The notes: generated by a model not told the origin, from the sequence alone. A DNA stretch of 20,515 nt from Bog-793 sp050014835 (GCA_050014835.1 JBEKCO010000032.1:1-20515); one strand, 5' to 3'; counted from the stretch's first letter, positions 8,057 to 16,036 are shown. Translations and numbers: made by a program.

Positions 8057-8090
8057 GGCACCACTAGGATGCGGACCGGTGCCGCGGCAC
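8057..8090 (+). promoter_or_regulatory. deoC promoter region with repeated GGCAC/GTGCC half-sites
   Basis: TAGGAT at 8065-8070 is a likely -10 box for the deoC operon, giving a ~43-nt leader. It is flanked by GGCACC (8057-8062) and GGTGCC (8078-8083), which form an inverted repeat. The second arm also starts a perfect 12-bp palindrome, GTGCCGCGGCAC, at 8079-8090, just after the expected start site. Three copies of the same half-site around a promoter suggest an operator for a repressor responding to (deoxy)nucleosides or sugar phosphates; no regulator gene is in the window. Confidence 0.42.
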
Positions 8091-8119
8091 GGCCGCTGCT
8101 CCGATCCGCGGGGTGACAG

Positions 8120-9091
8120 ATGGCGCGTACAACGAGCACGGCCGGCGTGATCGGCAACGCCCTCGTCGCCGATCTCACCCGTTCCGAGACCTCGTTGCGG
8201 CGCTTCCTATTTGAGCTGCCCGGTGTCGACCAGGTCGGGGTGGAGGAGCGAGCCCGGTCGCTCGCCTCCCGTTCGATCAAGGCGGCATCGAAGGTGTGGG
8301 CCATCGAGACCGCGATCTCGATGGTCGACCTCACGACGCTCGAGGGCGCCGACACACCCGGGAAGGTGGCCTCGCTCTGCCAGAAGGCCCGCCGTCCCGA
8401 CCCCGGCGACGACGGCGTCCCGCCGGTCGCCGCGGTCTGCGTCTACCCCGACCTCGTCGGAACGGCCAAGCGCGAGCTCGCCGGGTCGGCCGTCGCCGTC
8501 GCCGCGGTCGCCACCGCCTTCCCGTCGGGGCGGGCGACGGTCGAGGTGAAGCTCGCCGACGTCGTCTCGGCCCTCGACCAGGGTGCCGACGAGGTCGACA
8601 TGGTGATCGACCGGGCAGCCTTCCTCGCCGGGTGCTTCGGGCTCGTCCTCGACGAGATCCGCGCCGTGCGCGAGGCCTGCGGGCCCGTCCGGCTGAAGGT
8701 GATCCTCGAGACCGGCGAGCTCGCCACCTACGACAATGTCCGGCGCGCCTCGTGGCTCGCGATGCTCGGCGGCGCCGATTTCATCAAGACCTCGACCGGC
8801 AAGATCGTGCCCGCCGCGACGCTCCCTGTCGCCCTCGTCATGCTCGAGGCGGTCCGCGATTTCGCCGTCGCGACGGGCGCGGAGATTGGCGTCAAGGTGG
8901 CGGGCGGGGTCCGCTCGACGAAGGACGCGATCCGCTACCTCGTCGTCGTGAACGAGACGGCGGGCGAAACGTGGCTCGATCCGGCGCACTTCCGCTTCGG
9001 CGCGTCGGGTCTGCTCAATGATCTCCTCATGCAGCACGCCAAGCAGCGGACCGGCGCCTACGTCGGCCCCAATGACTTCAGCCTCGAGTGA
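8120..9091 (+). CDS. deoC: Deoxyribose-phosphate aldolase (long, eukaryote-like type)
   Basis: DeoC cleaves 2-deoxyribose-5-phosphate to glyceraldehyde-3-phosphate and acetaldehyde. At 323 residues it is much longer than E. coli DeoC (~260) and resembles the human DERA subfamily (~318) through VDLTTLEGADT, AAVCVYP, the LETGELATYDNV region and FRFGAS near the C-terminus. The Schiff-base lysine is K223 in FIKTSTGK, the proton-relay lysine K259 in VKVAGGVRS, and D160 lies in EVDMVID. The ATG at 8120 follows GGGGTGA by a few bases. The gene leads a plus-strand cluster with two aldehyde dehydrogenase genes 31 nt downstream, then upp, PNP and a phospho-sugar mutase, which fits deoxynucleoside catabolism. 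Confidence 0.94.
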   Translation: MARTTSTAGVIGNALVADLTRSETSLRRFLFELPGVDQVGVEERARSLASRSIKAASKVWAIETAISMVDLTTLEGADTPGKVASLCQKARRPDPGDDGVPPVAAVCVYPDLVGTAKRELAGSAVAVAAVATAFPSGRATVEVKLADVVSALDQGADEVDMVIDRAAFLAGCFGLVLDEIRAVREACGPVRLKVILETGELATYDNVRRASWLAMLGGADFIKTSTGKIVPAATLPVALVMLEAVRDFAVATGAEIGVKVAGGVRSTKDAIRYLVVVNETAGETWLDPAHFRFGASGLLNDLLMQHAKQRTGAYVGPNDFSLE

Positions 9092-9122
9092 CGAGTCCGG
9101 GTTCCCGGCCGGGGTGGGCGCG

Positions 9123-10553
9123 ATGACCTGGGAGTACTCCTCGGCTCCGGAGGGCGCCCAGGTCGCGCTGCGCGAGTCCTACGGGCTGTTCATCGACGGG
9201 AACTTCGTCGAGCCGTCCGACGGCGCAACGCTCGCGACGCTCAACCCCGCGAACGAGCAGGTCCTCGCCGAGGTCGCGACCGCCGGAGAGCGCGACATCG
9301 ATCTCGCGGTCGCGGCGGCGCGCCGCGCCTACGAGGGCGCCTGGGGGGCGACGCGCCCCGCGGACCGGGCGAAGTACCTCTACCGGATCGCGCGCCTCAT
9401 CCAGGAGCGCGCCCGCGAGCTCGCCGTGCTGGAAACCCTCGACAACGGCAAGCCGATCCGCGAGTCCCGCGACGTCGACGTCCCCCTCGCCGCGGCGCAC
9501 TTCTTCTACCACGCGGGCTGGGCGGACAAGCTCGCCTACGCCGGCTTCGGACCGGATCCCCGCCCACTGGGCGTCGCCGGCCAGGTGATCCCCTGGAACT
9601 TCCCGCTCCTCATGGCGGCCTGGAAGCTCGCCCCGGCGCTCGCCGCGGGGAACACCTGCGTCCTCAAGCCGGCCGAGACGACCCCGCTCACCGCGCTCCG
9701 GCTCGCCGAGATCATCCAGCAGGCAGAGCTCCCCCCGGGAGTCGTGAACGTCCTCACCGGGGCGGGCGCGACCGGGGCCGGGCTCGTCGCCCACCCCGGC
9801 GTCGACAAGATCGCCTTCACCGGGTCGACCGAGGTGGGCAAGGCGATCCAGCGCGCGACGGCGGGCACGGGCAAGCACCTCACGCTCGAGCTCGGTGGGA
9901 AGGCCGCCAACATCGTCTTCGACGACGCGCCGCTCGACGAGGCGATCGAGGGGATCGTGAACGGCATCTGCTTCAACCAGGGCGAGGTCTGCTGCGCGGG
10001 ATCGCGACTCCTCGTCCAGGAGTCGATCGCCGACGAGGTGATCGCGAAGCTGAAGACCCGGCTCGCCCGCCTGCGGCTCGGCGACCCCCTCGACAAGAAC
10101 ACCGACATCGGTGCGATCAACTCGGCCGCCCAGCTCGACAAGATCCGCGAGCTCGCCTCCGCCGGCGAGGCGGAGGGGGCCGAGCGCTGGTCGCCGCCGT
10201 GCACGCTGCCCGAGCGCGGCTACTGGTTCCCGCCGACCGTCTTCACCGGCGTCGCCCCGGCGCACCGCATCGCCCGCGAGGAGATCTTCGGCCCGGTGCT
10301 CTCCGTGCTCACCTTCCGCACCCCGCAGGAGGCCGTGACGAAGGCGAACAACACGACCTACGGGCTCTCGGCCGGAGTCTGGACCGAGAAGGGGAGCCGG
10401 ATCCTCTGGATGGCGGCGCGGCTGCGCGCCGGGGTCGTCTGGGCGAACACGTTCAACCGCTTCGACCCGGCGAGCCCCTTCGGCGGCTACCGGGAGTCGG
10501 GCTTCGGCCGGGAGGGCGGCCGCCACGGACTCGGGGCGTACCTCGATGGCTGA
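9123..10553 (+). CDS. Aldehyde dehydrogenase, catalytic subunit (ALDH16-like N-terminal half)
   Basis: This NAD(P)-dependent aldehyde dehydrogenase of about 476 residues has the full catalytic set: the PWNFPLLM cofactor-binding strand, KPAETTPLTAL, IAFTGSTEVGK, the general base E256 in LELGGK, and the nucleophile C290 in NQGEVCCAGSR. It ends with FGGYRESGFGREGG and a short tail, as ALDHs do. The ATG at 9123 has GGGGTGG just upstream; an ATG at 9072 would overlap deoC and add 17 residues. Its 3' end overlaps the next, ALDH-like gene by 8 nt. Together they match the two halves of the ALDH16 architecture. Acetaldehyde from DeoC is an attractive substrate by context, but sequence does not prove it. 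Confidence 0.9.
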   Translation: MTWEYSSAPEGAQVALRESYGLFIDGNFVEPSDGATLATLNPANEQVLAEVATAGERDIDLAVAAARRAYEGAWGATRPADRAKYLYRIARLIQERARELAVLETLDNGKPIRESRDVDVPLAAAHFFYHAGWADKLAYAGFGPDPRPLGVAGQVIPWNFPLLMAAWKLAPALAAGNTCVLKPAETTPLTALRLAEIIQQAELPPGVVNVLTGAGATGAGLVAHPGVDKIAFTGSTEVGKAIQRATAGTGKHLTLELGGKAANIVFDDAPLDEAIEGIVNGICFNQGEVCCAGSRLLVQESIADEVIAKLKTRLARLRLGDPLDKNTDIGAINSAAQLDKIRELASAGEAEGAERWSPPCTLPERGYWFPPTVFTGVAPAHRIAREEIFGPVLSVLTFRTPQEAVTKANNTTYGLSAGVWTEKGSRILWMAARLRAGVVWANTFNRFDPASPFGGYRESGFGREGGRHGLGAYLDG

Positions 10554-11415
10554 GCGACGGGTCCCGGTGAAAAAAACCCACAAGCTCTACATCGGCGGGG
10601 CGTTCCCCCGTTCCGAGTCCGGGCGCAGCTACGCCGTCGCGACCCCCGGCGGCGAGTTCCTCGCCCACGCCGCGCTCGGTTCGAGAAAGGACGTGCGCGA
10701 CGCCGTCGTCGCGGCGCGCGCCGCCCAGCCGGGCTGGGCGGGGGCGACCGCCTACAACCGCGGCCAGGTCCTCTACCGGGTCGCCGAAATCCTCGAGGAC
10801 CGCCGGTCCCAGTTCGTCGCGGCCGTCGCCGCGGGCGAGGGGCTCGACGCGGACGGCGCCGCGGCCGCGGTCGACACGGCGGTCGACCGCTGGGTCTGGT
10901 ACGCGGGATGGTGCGACAAGGTCGCGCAGGTGGCCGGCTCGTCGAACCCCGTCGCGGGCCCGTACTTCAACTTCTCGATCCCCGAGCCGACCGGGGTCGT
11001 CGGTCTGCTCGCCCCGGCGCGCTCGTCGCTCCTCGGCCTCGTCAGCGTGCTCGCCCCCGTGCTCGTGACGGGGAACACCGCCGTCGTCATCGCCTCCGAG
11101 ACGCGCCCGGTGCCGGCGGTCGTGCTCGGCGAGGTCCTCGCGACCTCCGATCTCCCCGGCGGCGTGGTCAACATCGTGACCGGCAGGGCGGCGGAGATCG
11201 CCGCGACGCTCGCCGCCCACCGGGACGTCGACGCCCTCGATCTCGCCGGGGCGCCGGCCGAGCTCGCCGCGGAGCTCGCGCGCGCGGCAGCGGTGAACGT
11301 GAAACGCGTCCTCGCCCCGCCCCCCGACGAGCCCGACTGGACCGAGCCGCCGACGCCACGGCGCATCCTCGCGTTCGTCGAGACGAAGACCGTCTGGCAC
11401 CCGGTCGGGACCTAG
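10546..11415 (+). CDS. Catalytically inactive ALDH-like subunit (ALDH16 C-terminal-domain-like)
   Basis: A 289-residue protein related to the N-terminal, NAD-binding part of aldehyde dehydrogenases: KLYIGGAFPRSESGRSY, AAQPGWAGATAYNRGQVLYRVAEIL, a degenerate cofactor strand (LLAPARSSLLG for the usual PWNFP), GNTAVVIAS and LPGGVVNIVTG. The FTGS segment is reduced to ALDLAGAP, the ELGGK base is missing and the whole cysteine-bearing domain is absent, so it cannot be an enzyme by itself. The ATG at 10546 overlaps the upstream ALDH stop (ATGGCTGA), implying coupled translation at a 1:1 ratio. In ALDH16 enzymes an equivalent dead domain is fused C-terminally; here it is a separate gene. It ends naturally (TKTVWHPVGT) and looks intact rather than decayed. 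Confidence 0.85.
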   Translation: MAERRVPVKKTHKLYIGGAFPRSESGRSYAVATPGGEFLAHAALGSRKDVRDAVVAARAAQPGWAGATAYNRGQVLYRVAEILEDRRSQFVAAVAAGEGLDADGAAAAVDTAVDRWVWYAGWCDKVAQVAGSSNPVAGPYFNFSIPEPTGVVGLLAPARSSLLGLVSVLAPVLVTGNTAVVIASETRPVPAVVLGEVLATSDLPGGVVNIVTGRAAEIAATLAAHRDVDALDLAGAPAELAAELARAAAVNVKRVLAPPPDEPDWTEPPTPRRILAFVETKTVWHPVGT

Positions 11416-11440
11416 ACCGGCACCGAGAAACGGAGGCCCT

Positions 11441-12058
11441 GTGGCTCTGCATGTCGTCGACCACCCGCTGGCGCACTCCCTGCTCACGGCGTTGCGGGAC
11501 CGCTCGACGCCGCCGCCGCTTTTCCGCGTCCTTTCCAAGCGGCTCGCGCTCGTGCTCTGCGTCGAGGCGACGCGGGGGATCGCGACCGAGCCCGTCGAGG
11601 TCGAGACGCCGATCAAGACGACGACCGGGCGGCGGATCGCCACGACCTTTGTCGCGGTCCCCATCCTGCGCGCCGGGCTCGGCATGCTCGAGGCGGTCAC
11701 GGAACTCTTCCCCGAGGTGCTCGTCGGCTACATCGGGCTGGAACGCGATCACGCCACGTTCGAGCCGTCGCTCTACTACTCGAAGGTCCCACCCCTCGAC
11801 GGTCGCCTCGTTCTGCTGCTCGACCCGATGCTCGCGACCGGGGGCTCGGCGACGGCGGCCTGCACGGCCCTTTTCCAGGCGGGAGCCGAGGCCGTCTCTC
11901 TCGTCTCGGTCGTCTCCGCGCCCGAGGGGGTCCACCACCTGACCGCGGCGCACCCGACGGTCGACATCTACACGGCCGCCCTCGACGAGGGGCTGAACGA
12001 GCACGCCTACATCGTCCCCGGTCTCGGCGACTTCGGTGACCGCCTCTTCGGCACCTAG
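11441..12058 (+). CDS. upp: Uracil phosphoribosyltransferase
   Basis: Upp converts uracil and PRPP to UMP in pyrimidine salvage. The 205-residue length is typical. Seen are PILRAGLGM, the VGYIGLERD segment, the PRPP-binding loop LLLDPMLATGGSATAA (DPMLATGG at 128-135) and the uracil-binding C-terminus YIVPGLGDFGDR. The GTG at 11441 is fixed by CGGAGG at 11431-11436, 4 nt upstream. It follows the ALDH-like gene by 25 nt and is followed by a 302-nt gap before the PNP gene, so it is probably the last gene of the deoC transcript. Assignment is confident. Confidence 0.95.
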   Translation: MALHVVDHPLAHSLLTALRDRSTPPPLFRVLSKRLALVLCVEATRGIATEPVEVETPIKTTTGRRIATTFVAVPILRAGLGMLEAVTELFPEVLVGYIGLERDHATFEPSLYYSKVPPLDGRLVLLLDPMLATGGSATAACTALFQAGAEAVSLVSVVSAPEGVHHLTAAHPTVDIYTAALDEGLNEHAYIVPGLGDFGDRLFGT

Positions 12059-12360
12059 AGCGGCGGTGATGGGTGCGCTGACGAGGCAGCACACCTGGCT
12101 TCTTGTTGCTCGTGTGGGGACTGACTCGCCAGGCACACCTACGGGTCATCCGCGATTGCGAGCTGGCCCCCGTTGCCACTCAACCTTGTCCGACTCCCGA
12201 GTGTTGGATGGGTCAAGTCGGCCTGAGCGAGGCACTTCGCGGCCGCGACAGCAACGCGATCGCTTTCCGTGCGATCGCTCCGGAGGAGACCGGGTCCCGG
12301 ACGCAAGCCGGCCGCCGCAAAACGCGAAACGGTAGGGTCGTGCGCGGCAATGGAGAAGCG
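12059..12360. other. 302-nt gap between upp and PNP, with twin palindromes
   Basis: No gene is supported here; the open frame entering from 12103 has noise-like composition. Two copies of the 8-bp palindrome GCGATCGC occur at 12256-12263 and 12271-12278, separated by 7 nt, so their centres are 15 bp apart. They can act as paired protein-binding sites or as hairpin arms. A TAGGGT -10-like box lies further right. No tRNA or known riboswitch core was recognised. Confidence 0.5.
12333..12338 (+). promoter_or_regulatory. Putative -10 box of the PNP-mutase operon
   Basis: TAGGGT (TANNNT) lies 22 nt before the PNP ATG, giving a ~16-nt leader that includes the GGAGAAG ribosome binding site at 12352-12358. 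It suggests the PNP and mutase genes are transcribed separately from deoC-upp. Confidence 0.38.
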
Positions 12361-13182
12361 ATGACACCCGGCCCGTTCGAGCTCGCCAGATCAGGCGCAG
12401 AGACGCTGGCCGCCGAGCTCGGCGGGGTGCACCACGTCGCCGCGGTGGTCCTCGGCTCGGGATGGCAGGACGCCGCCGACGGCCTCGGGACGACGAAGGC
12501 CGAGCTGGCGACGGGTGACCTCCCGGGGTTCGTGCGCCCCACCGTCGCCGGGCACGAAGGGCTGGTCCGCTCCGTGGACGTCGGGGGGAGGCGGGTCCTC
12601 GTCCTTCTCGGCCGCGTCCATCTCTACGAGGGACGTTCGGCGGCCGAGGTCGTCCACCCGGTCCGCGTCGCGGTGCTCGCGGGATGCCCGGTCGTCGTCC
12701 TCACGAACGCGGCGGGCGGTCTCGACCCCGGGATGCGCAAGGGCCAGGCGGTGCTGATCCGGGACCAGATCAACCTGACCGGGGCCTCGCCGCTCACGGG
12801 ACCGCCGCCGCCCGAGGGGTACGCGGCGCGTTTTGTCGACCTCACGGGGCTGTACCCGGCGAAACTGCGCGATCTCGCCCGCGAGGTCGACCCTGCGCTC
12901 ACCGAGGGTATCTACGCCGGGCTGCCGGGGCCCCAGTACGAGACACCTGCTGAGATCGCGATGCTCCAAAACGCCGGCGCACAGCTCGTCGGGATGTCGA
13001 CGACGCTCGAGGCGATCGCGGCGCGTCACCTCGGCGCTTCCGTCCTCGGAGTCTCGCTCGTCACGAACCACGCCGCCGGCGTCGCCCATGCGCCGATCGA
13101 TCACGCCGAGGTGCTCGAAGCCGGTTCCGCCGCTGCCCCGGGTCTCACCCGACTGATTGCCGGCTTCGTCACACGGCTGTGA
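12361..13182 (+). CDS. punA: Purine-nucleoside phosphorylase (trimeric type)
   Basis: PNP splits purine (deoxy)nucleosides with phosphate into the base and (deoxy)ribose-1-phosphate. The 273-residue protein belongs to the trimeric class I/human-like family: AAVVLGSGW phosphate loop, RVHLYEG (H87), TNAAGGLDPGM, INLTGASPLTGP, PGPQYETPAE with the purine-binding E194, GMSTTLEA and VTNHAAG with N236. The Glu/Asn pair predicts preference for 6-oxopurines such as inosine and guanosine. The ATG at 12361 has GGAGAAG directly upstream; the open frame before it is rejected as noise. The stop overlaps the phospho-sugar mutase start as GTGA, tying base release to handling of the sugar-1-phosphate. Confidence 0.95.
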   Translation: MTPGPFELARSGAETLAAELGGVHHVAAVVLGSGWQDAADGLGTTKAELATGDLPGFVRPTVAGHEGLVRSVDVGGRRVLVLLGRVHLYEGRSAAEVVHPVRVAVLAGCPVVVLTNAAGGLDPGMRKGQAVLIRDQINLTGASPLTGPPPPEGYAARFVDLTGLYPAKLRDLAREVDPALTEGIYAGLPGPQYETPAEIAMLQNAGAQLVGMSTTLEAIAARHLGASVLGVSLVTNHAAGVAHAPIDHAEVLEAGSAAAPGLTRLIAGFVTRL

Positions 13183-14903
13183 CACCCGAGTCCAAAGCCG
13201 ACCGCGACGCGCCGGAGCTGTCGCGCGGGCTCGTCGACGAGGTCCTGACTTGGATCGTCCGCGACCCGGATCCGGCGACCCGGGCCGAGCTCGAGGGGTT
13301 CCTCGAGGCTCGCGACGAGGAAGCGCTGCGAGCCCGTTTCGACCGCCCCCTCGTCTTCGGGACCGCCGGCCTGCGCGGCGCGCTCGGCGCCGGCCCGGGG
13401 CGGATGAACCGGGCCGTCGTGCGCGCGACGACGGCTGGACTCGCCCGCTGGGTCGCGGACCAAGGCGACGCGGCCCGCCGTGCGGGCATCGTCGTCGGCT
13501 ACGACGCCCGCCACGGCTCGGCGGTCTTCGCCGAGGACGTCGCGGCGGCGTCGGCGGCGGCGGGCGTGCGCGTGCGCGCCTTTCCCCGCGCGCTGCCCAC
13601 GCCGATCACCGCCTTCGCCGTGCGTCAACTGGGTGCCGCGGCCGGCGTGATGATCACCGCGAGCCACAACCCGGCGGCCGACAACGGCTACAAGGTCTAC
13701 GCGGCCGACGGCGCCCAGGTGATCCCCCCGGACGACGCGCGGATCGCCGACCTCGCCGCCGAACTCGGCCCGTCACCGGAGACCGGCTCGACGCGCGGCG
13801 CGCGCGCCCTCATCGAGCGCCTCGACGAGACCGCGCTGCTCTCCGCCTACGCGGCGACGGTCTCGTCGGTCCTCGAACCGGACGGGCCGCGCCGACTGCG
13901 GATCGTCTACACGCCCCTCCACGGCGTCGGAGGCGTGGTTCTCCCGGGGCTCCTCGTCGGAGCGGGGTTCGATCCTCCGGACCTCGTCGCACGGCAAGCC
14001 GAACCCGACCCGGATTTCCCGACCGTCGCCTTCCCGAACCCCGAGGAGCCCGGAGCGCTCGACCTCGCCCTCGCCCGGGCCCGGGAGGTCGGCGCCGACG
14101 TCATCCTCGCCAACGACCCCGACGCCGACCGCCTGGCGGTCGCCTTCGCCGACCGCGCCGGCGAATTCCGCGTGCTCAGCGGCGACGAGCTCGGCGCGCT
14201 CCTCGGCGACTACCTCCTCGGAAGACGGCCGGGACCGGGCCGGCTCGTCGCGACCACGATCGTCTCGTCGTCGCTACTCGCCGCGCTCGCCGCCGAAGCC
14301 GGCGCCGACTGCGCCGTGACCCTCACCGGCTTCAAGTGGATCGCTCGCGCCGCGGCCTCACGTCCCGGATCCCGTCTCGTCTTCGGCTACGAGGAGGCCA
14401 TCGGCTACGCGGTCTCGGACGCGGTCGCCGACAAGGACGGGCTCTCGGCGGCGCTCGTCGCCGCCGAGCTCGCCGCCACGGAGAAGGCGACGGGTCGCAC
14501 CCTCGCCGACCGGCTGGACGACATCGCCGCCCGCCTCGGCGTGCACCTCACGACCCAGATCGCCCTGCGGGGAGAGGACGAGGGAGCGATCGGCGAGTTC
14601 GCGGCGGCGATGGCGCGCCTGCGGACGCACCCGCCCGACCGGCTCGCCGGGATAGACGTGACCGAGGTCGTCGACTATGCGCCGGGGACCCGGGACCTCC
14701 CGCCCGCCGACGTTCTCGCCTGGCGGCTGGGCGATGGCGCCCGGGTCGTCCTCCGTCCGAGCGGGACCGAGCCGAAGCTCAAGGCCTACCTCGAGGTGAG
14801 GACCGAACCTCCCGGCCGGGCCGGGCTCGAAACGGCCCGCGCCGAGGCCGCGGCGACCCTCGCGCGGCTGCGCCGTGACGTCGAGGCGATGCTCGCGGGC
14901 TAG
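13179..14903 (+). CDS. Phospho-sugar mutase (PGM2-like; probable phosphopentomutase)
   Basis: A 574-residue alpha-D-phosphohexomutase-superfamily enzyme that moves a phosphate between sugar C1 and another position through a phosphoserine. All four signatures are present: the phosphoserine loop TASHNP with S162, the magnesium-binding DPDADRL at 313-319, the sugar-binding GYEEAIGY at 403-410 and the phosphate-binding RPSGTEPK starting at 526; FGTAGLRG marks the PGM2-like branch. Human PGM2 works mainly on pentose phosphates, and this gene overlaps the PNP gene (GTGA), so conversion of (deoxy)ribose-1-phosphate to the 5-phosphate is the likely job; that specificity is inferred. No other phosphopentomutase is in the window. 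The stop shares a CTAG with add. Confidence 0.92.
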   Translation: MTPESKADRDAPELSRGLVDEVLTWIVRDPDPATRAELEGFLEARDEEALRARFDRPLVFGTAGLRGALGAGPGRMNRAVVRATTAGLARWVADQGDAARRAGIVVGYDARHGSAVFAEDVAAASAAAGVRVRAFPRALPTPITAFAVRQLGAAAGVMITASHNPAADNGYKVYAADGAQVIPPDDARIADLAAELGPSPETGSTRGARALIERLDETALLSAYAATVSSVLEPDGPRRLRIVYTPLHGVGGVVLPGLLVGAGFDPPDLVARQAEPDPDFPTVAFPNPEEPGALDLALARAREVGADVILANDPDADRLAVAFADRAGEFRVLSGDELGALLGDYLLGRRPGPGRLVATTIVSSSLLAALAAEAGADCAVTLTGFKWIARAAASRPGSRLVFGYEEAIGYAVSDAVADKDGLSAALVAAELAATEKATGRTLADRLDDIAARLGVHLTTQIALRGEDEGAIGEFAAAMARLRTHPPDRLAGIDVTEVVDYAPGTRDLPPADVLAWRLGDGARVVLRPSGTEPKLKAYLEVRTEPPGRAGLETARAEAAATLARLRRDVEAMLAG

Positions 14904-16036
14904 TCCCCCTGCCGTGAACGCCGGCTCTCCGGGCCCACCGGGGTTTCGTCGAGGAGCGCCGCGAAGCCCGGCTTGATCATCGTGTCGATGATGACGAGCC
15001 GGTCGTCGAAGGGGTAGAAGGCGCTCTTCATCGCGTTGATCGCCAGCCAGCTGAGGTCGGGCCAGCCCCAGCCGAAGGCGGCGGCGCATCTCGCGAGCTC
15101 CGAGGAGAGCGTCAGCCCGCTCATCAGGCGGTTGTCGGTGTTGACGGTCACCCGGAACCGCAGCCTGCGCAGCAGGCCGATCGGGTGGTCGGCGAGGTCG
15201 GCGACGACGCCGGTGTGCACGTTCGACGTCGGGCAGAGCTCGAGGGGAATGCGCAGGTCGCGGATATAGCTCGCCAACCGGCCGAGCGTGACGTGGCCGT
15301 CGGGCGCGACGGTGATGTCGTCGACGATCCGCACTCCGTGGCCGAGCCGCTCGGCGTTGCACCACTGGAGCGCCTGCCAGATCGACGGCAGGCCGAAGGC
15401 CTCCCCGGCGTGGAGGGTCGCGTGGAAGTTCTCCCGCTGGACGAGCTGGAAGGCGTCGAGGTGCTGGGTCGGCGGGTACCCCGCCTCGGCCCCGGCGACG
15501 TCGAACCCGGCGACGCCCTCGTCGCGGTAGCGCACGGCGAGCTCGGCGATCTCGAGGGACCGCGCCGCGGTCCGCATCGCTGTGAGGAGCGCCCGCACGA
15601 CGATCGGCCTGCCCGCGGCGGAGGCCGCCGCCATGCCGGCACGGAAACCTTCGAGAACCGACTCCACGACCTCGGGGAGCTCGAGCCCCTCCTCGGTGTG
15701 CAGTTCGGGCGCGAAGCGGACCTCAGCGTAGACGACACCGTCTGCCGCGAGGTCCTCGACGCACTCGACGGCGACGCGTCGGATGGCGTCCTTGTGCTGC
15801 ATGACACCGACGGTGTGGGTGAAGAACTCGAGGAAGCGGACGAGGTCCCGCCGCGGCGCGGCGATGGCGAACGACCGGGCGAGCTCGTCGGGATCGGTCG
15901 TCGGCAGGCCCCGGTAGTCGCATTCGGAGGCCAGTTCGACGAGGGTGGTCGGACGGAGCCCCCCGTCGAGGTGGTCATGCAATAAGACCTTCGGCGAGCG
16001 GATGATGTCCTCGAGACTCGGGGTCTTCTCTGCCAT
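14900..16036 (-). CDS. add: Adenosine deaminase
   Basis: Add hydrolytically deaminates (deoxy)adenosine to (deoxy)inosine, supplying the neighbouring PNP. The 378-residue TIM-barrel protein has the zinc motif HDHLDG (H20, H22), HAGE (H209, E212), LGHG, CPTSN and the zinc-ligand aspartate D301 in NTDN. Most well-studied enzymes read NTDD at the last motif; the second Asp contacts the purine, and here it is Asn, as I recall for other actinobacterial family members. The ATG at 16036 has no Shine-Dalgarno sequence but follows a TAGCCT box by 6 nt inside a perfect inverted repeat. It is convergent with the mutase gene, the two overlapping by 4 nt. Confidence 0.93.
   Translation of the reverse strand: MAEKTPSLEDIIRSPKVLLHDHLDGGLRPTTLVELASECDYRGLPTTDPDELARSFAIAAPRRDLVRFLEFFTHTVGVMQHKDAIRRVAVECVEDLAADGVVYAEVRFAPELHTEEGLELPEVVESVLEGFRAGMAAASAAGRPIVVRALLTAMRTAARSLEIAELAVRYRDEGVAGFDVAGAEAGYPPTQHLDAFQLVQRENFHATLHAGEAFGLPSIWQALQWCNAERLGHGVRIVDDITVAPDGHVTLGRLASYIRDLRIPLELCPTSNVHTGVVADLADHPIGLLRRLRFRVTVNTDNRLMSGLTLSSELARCAAAFGWGWPDLSWLAINAMKSAFYPFDDRLVIIDTMIKPGFAALLDETPVGPESRRSRQGD

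Noticed and set aside
9078..10583. A 501-aa minus-strand frame opposite the aldehyde dehydrogenase
   Set aside because: Antisense shadow of a gene with intact catalytic motifs; composition is the usual GC-rich noise.
12103..12360. An 86-residue N-terminal extension of the PNP frame
   Set aside because: PNP homologues start near MTPGPFELA; a ribosome binding site and -10-like box precede the ATG at 12361, and the extension has no protein-like composition.
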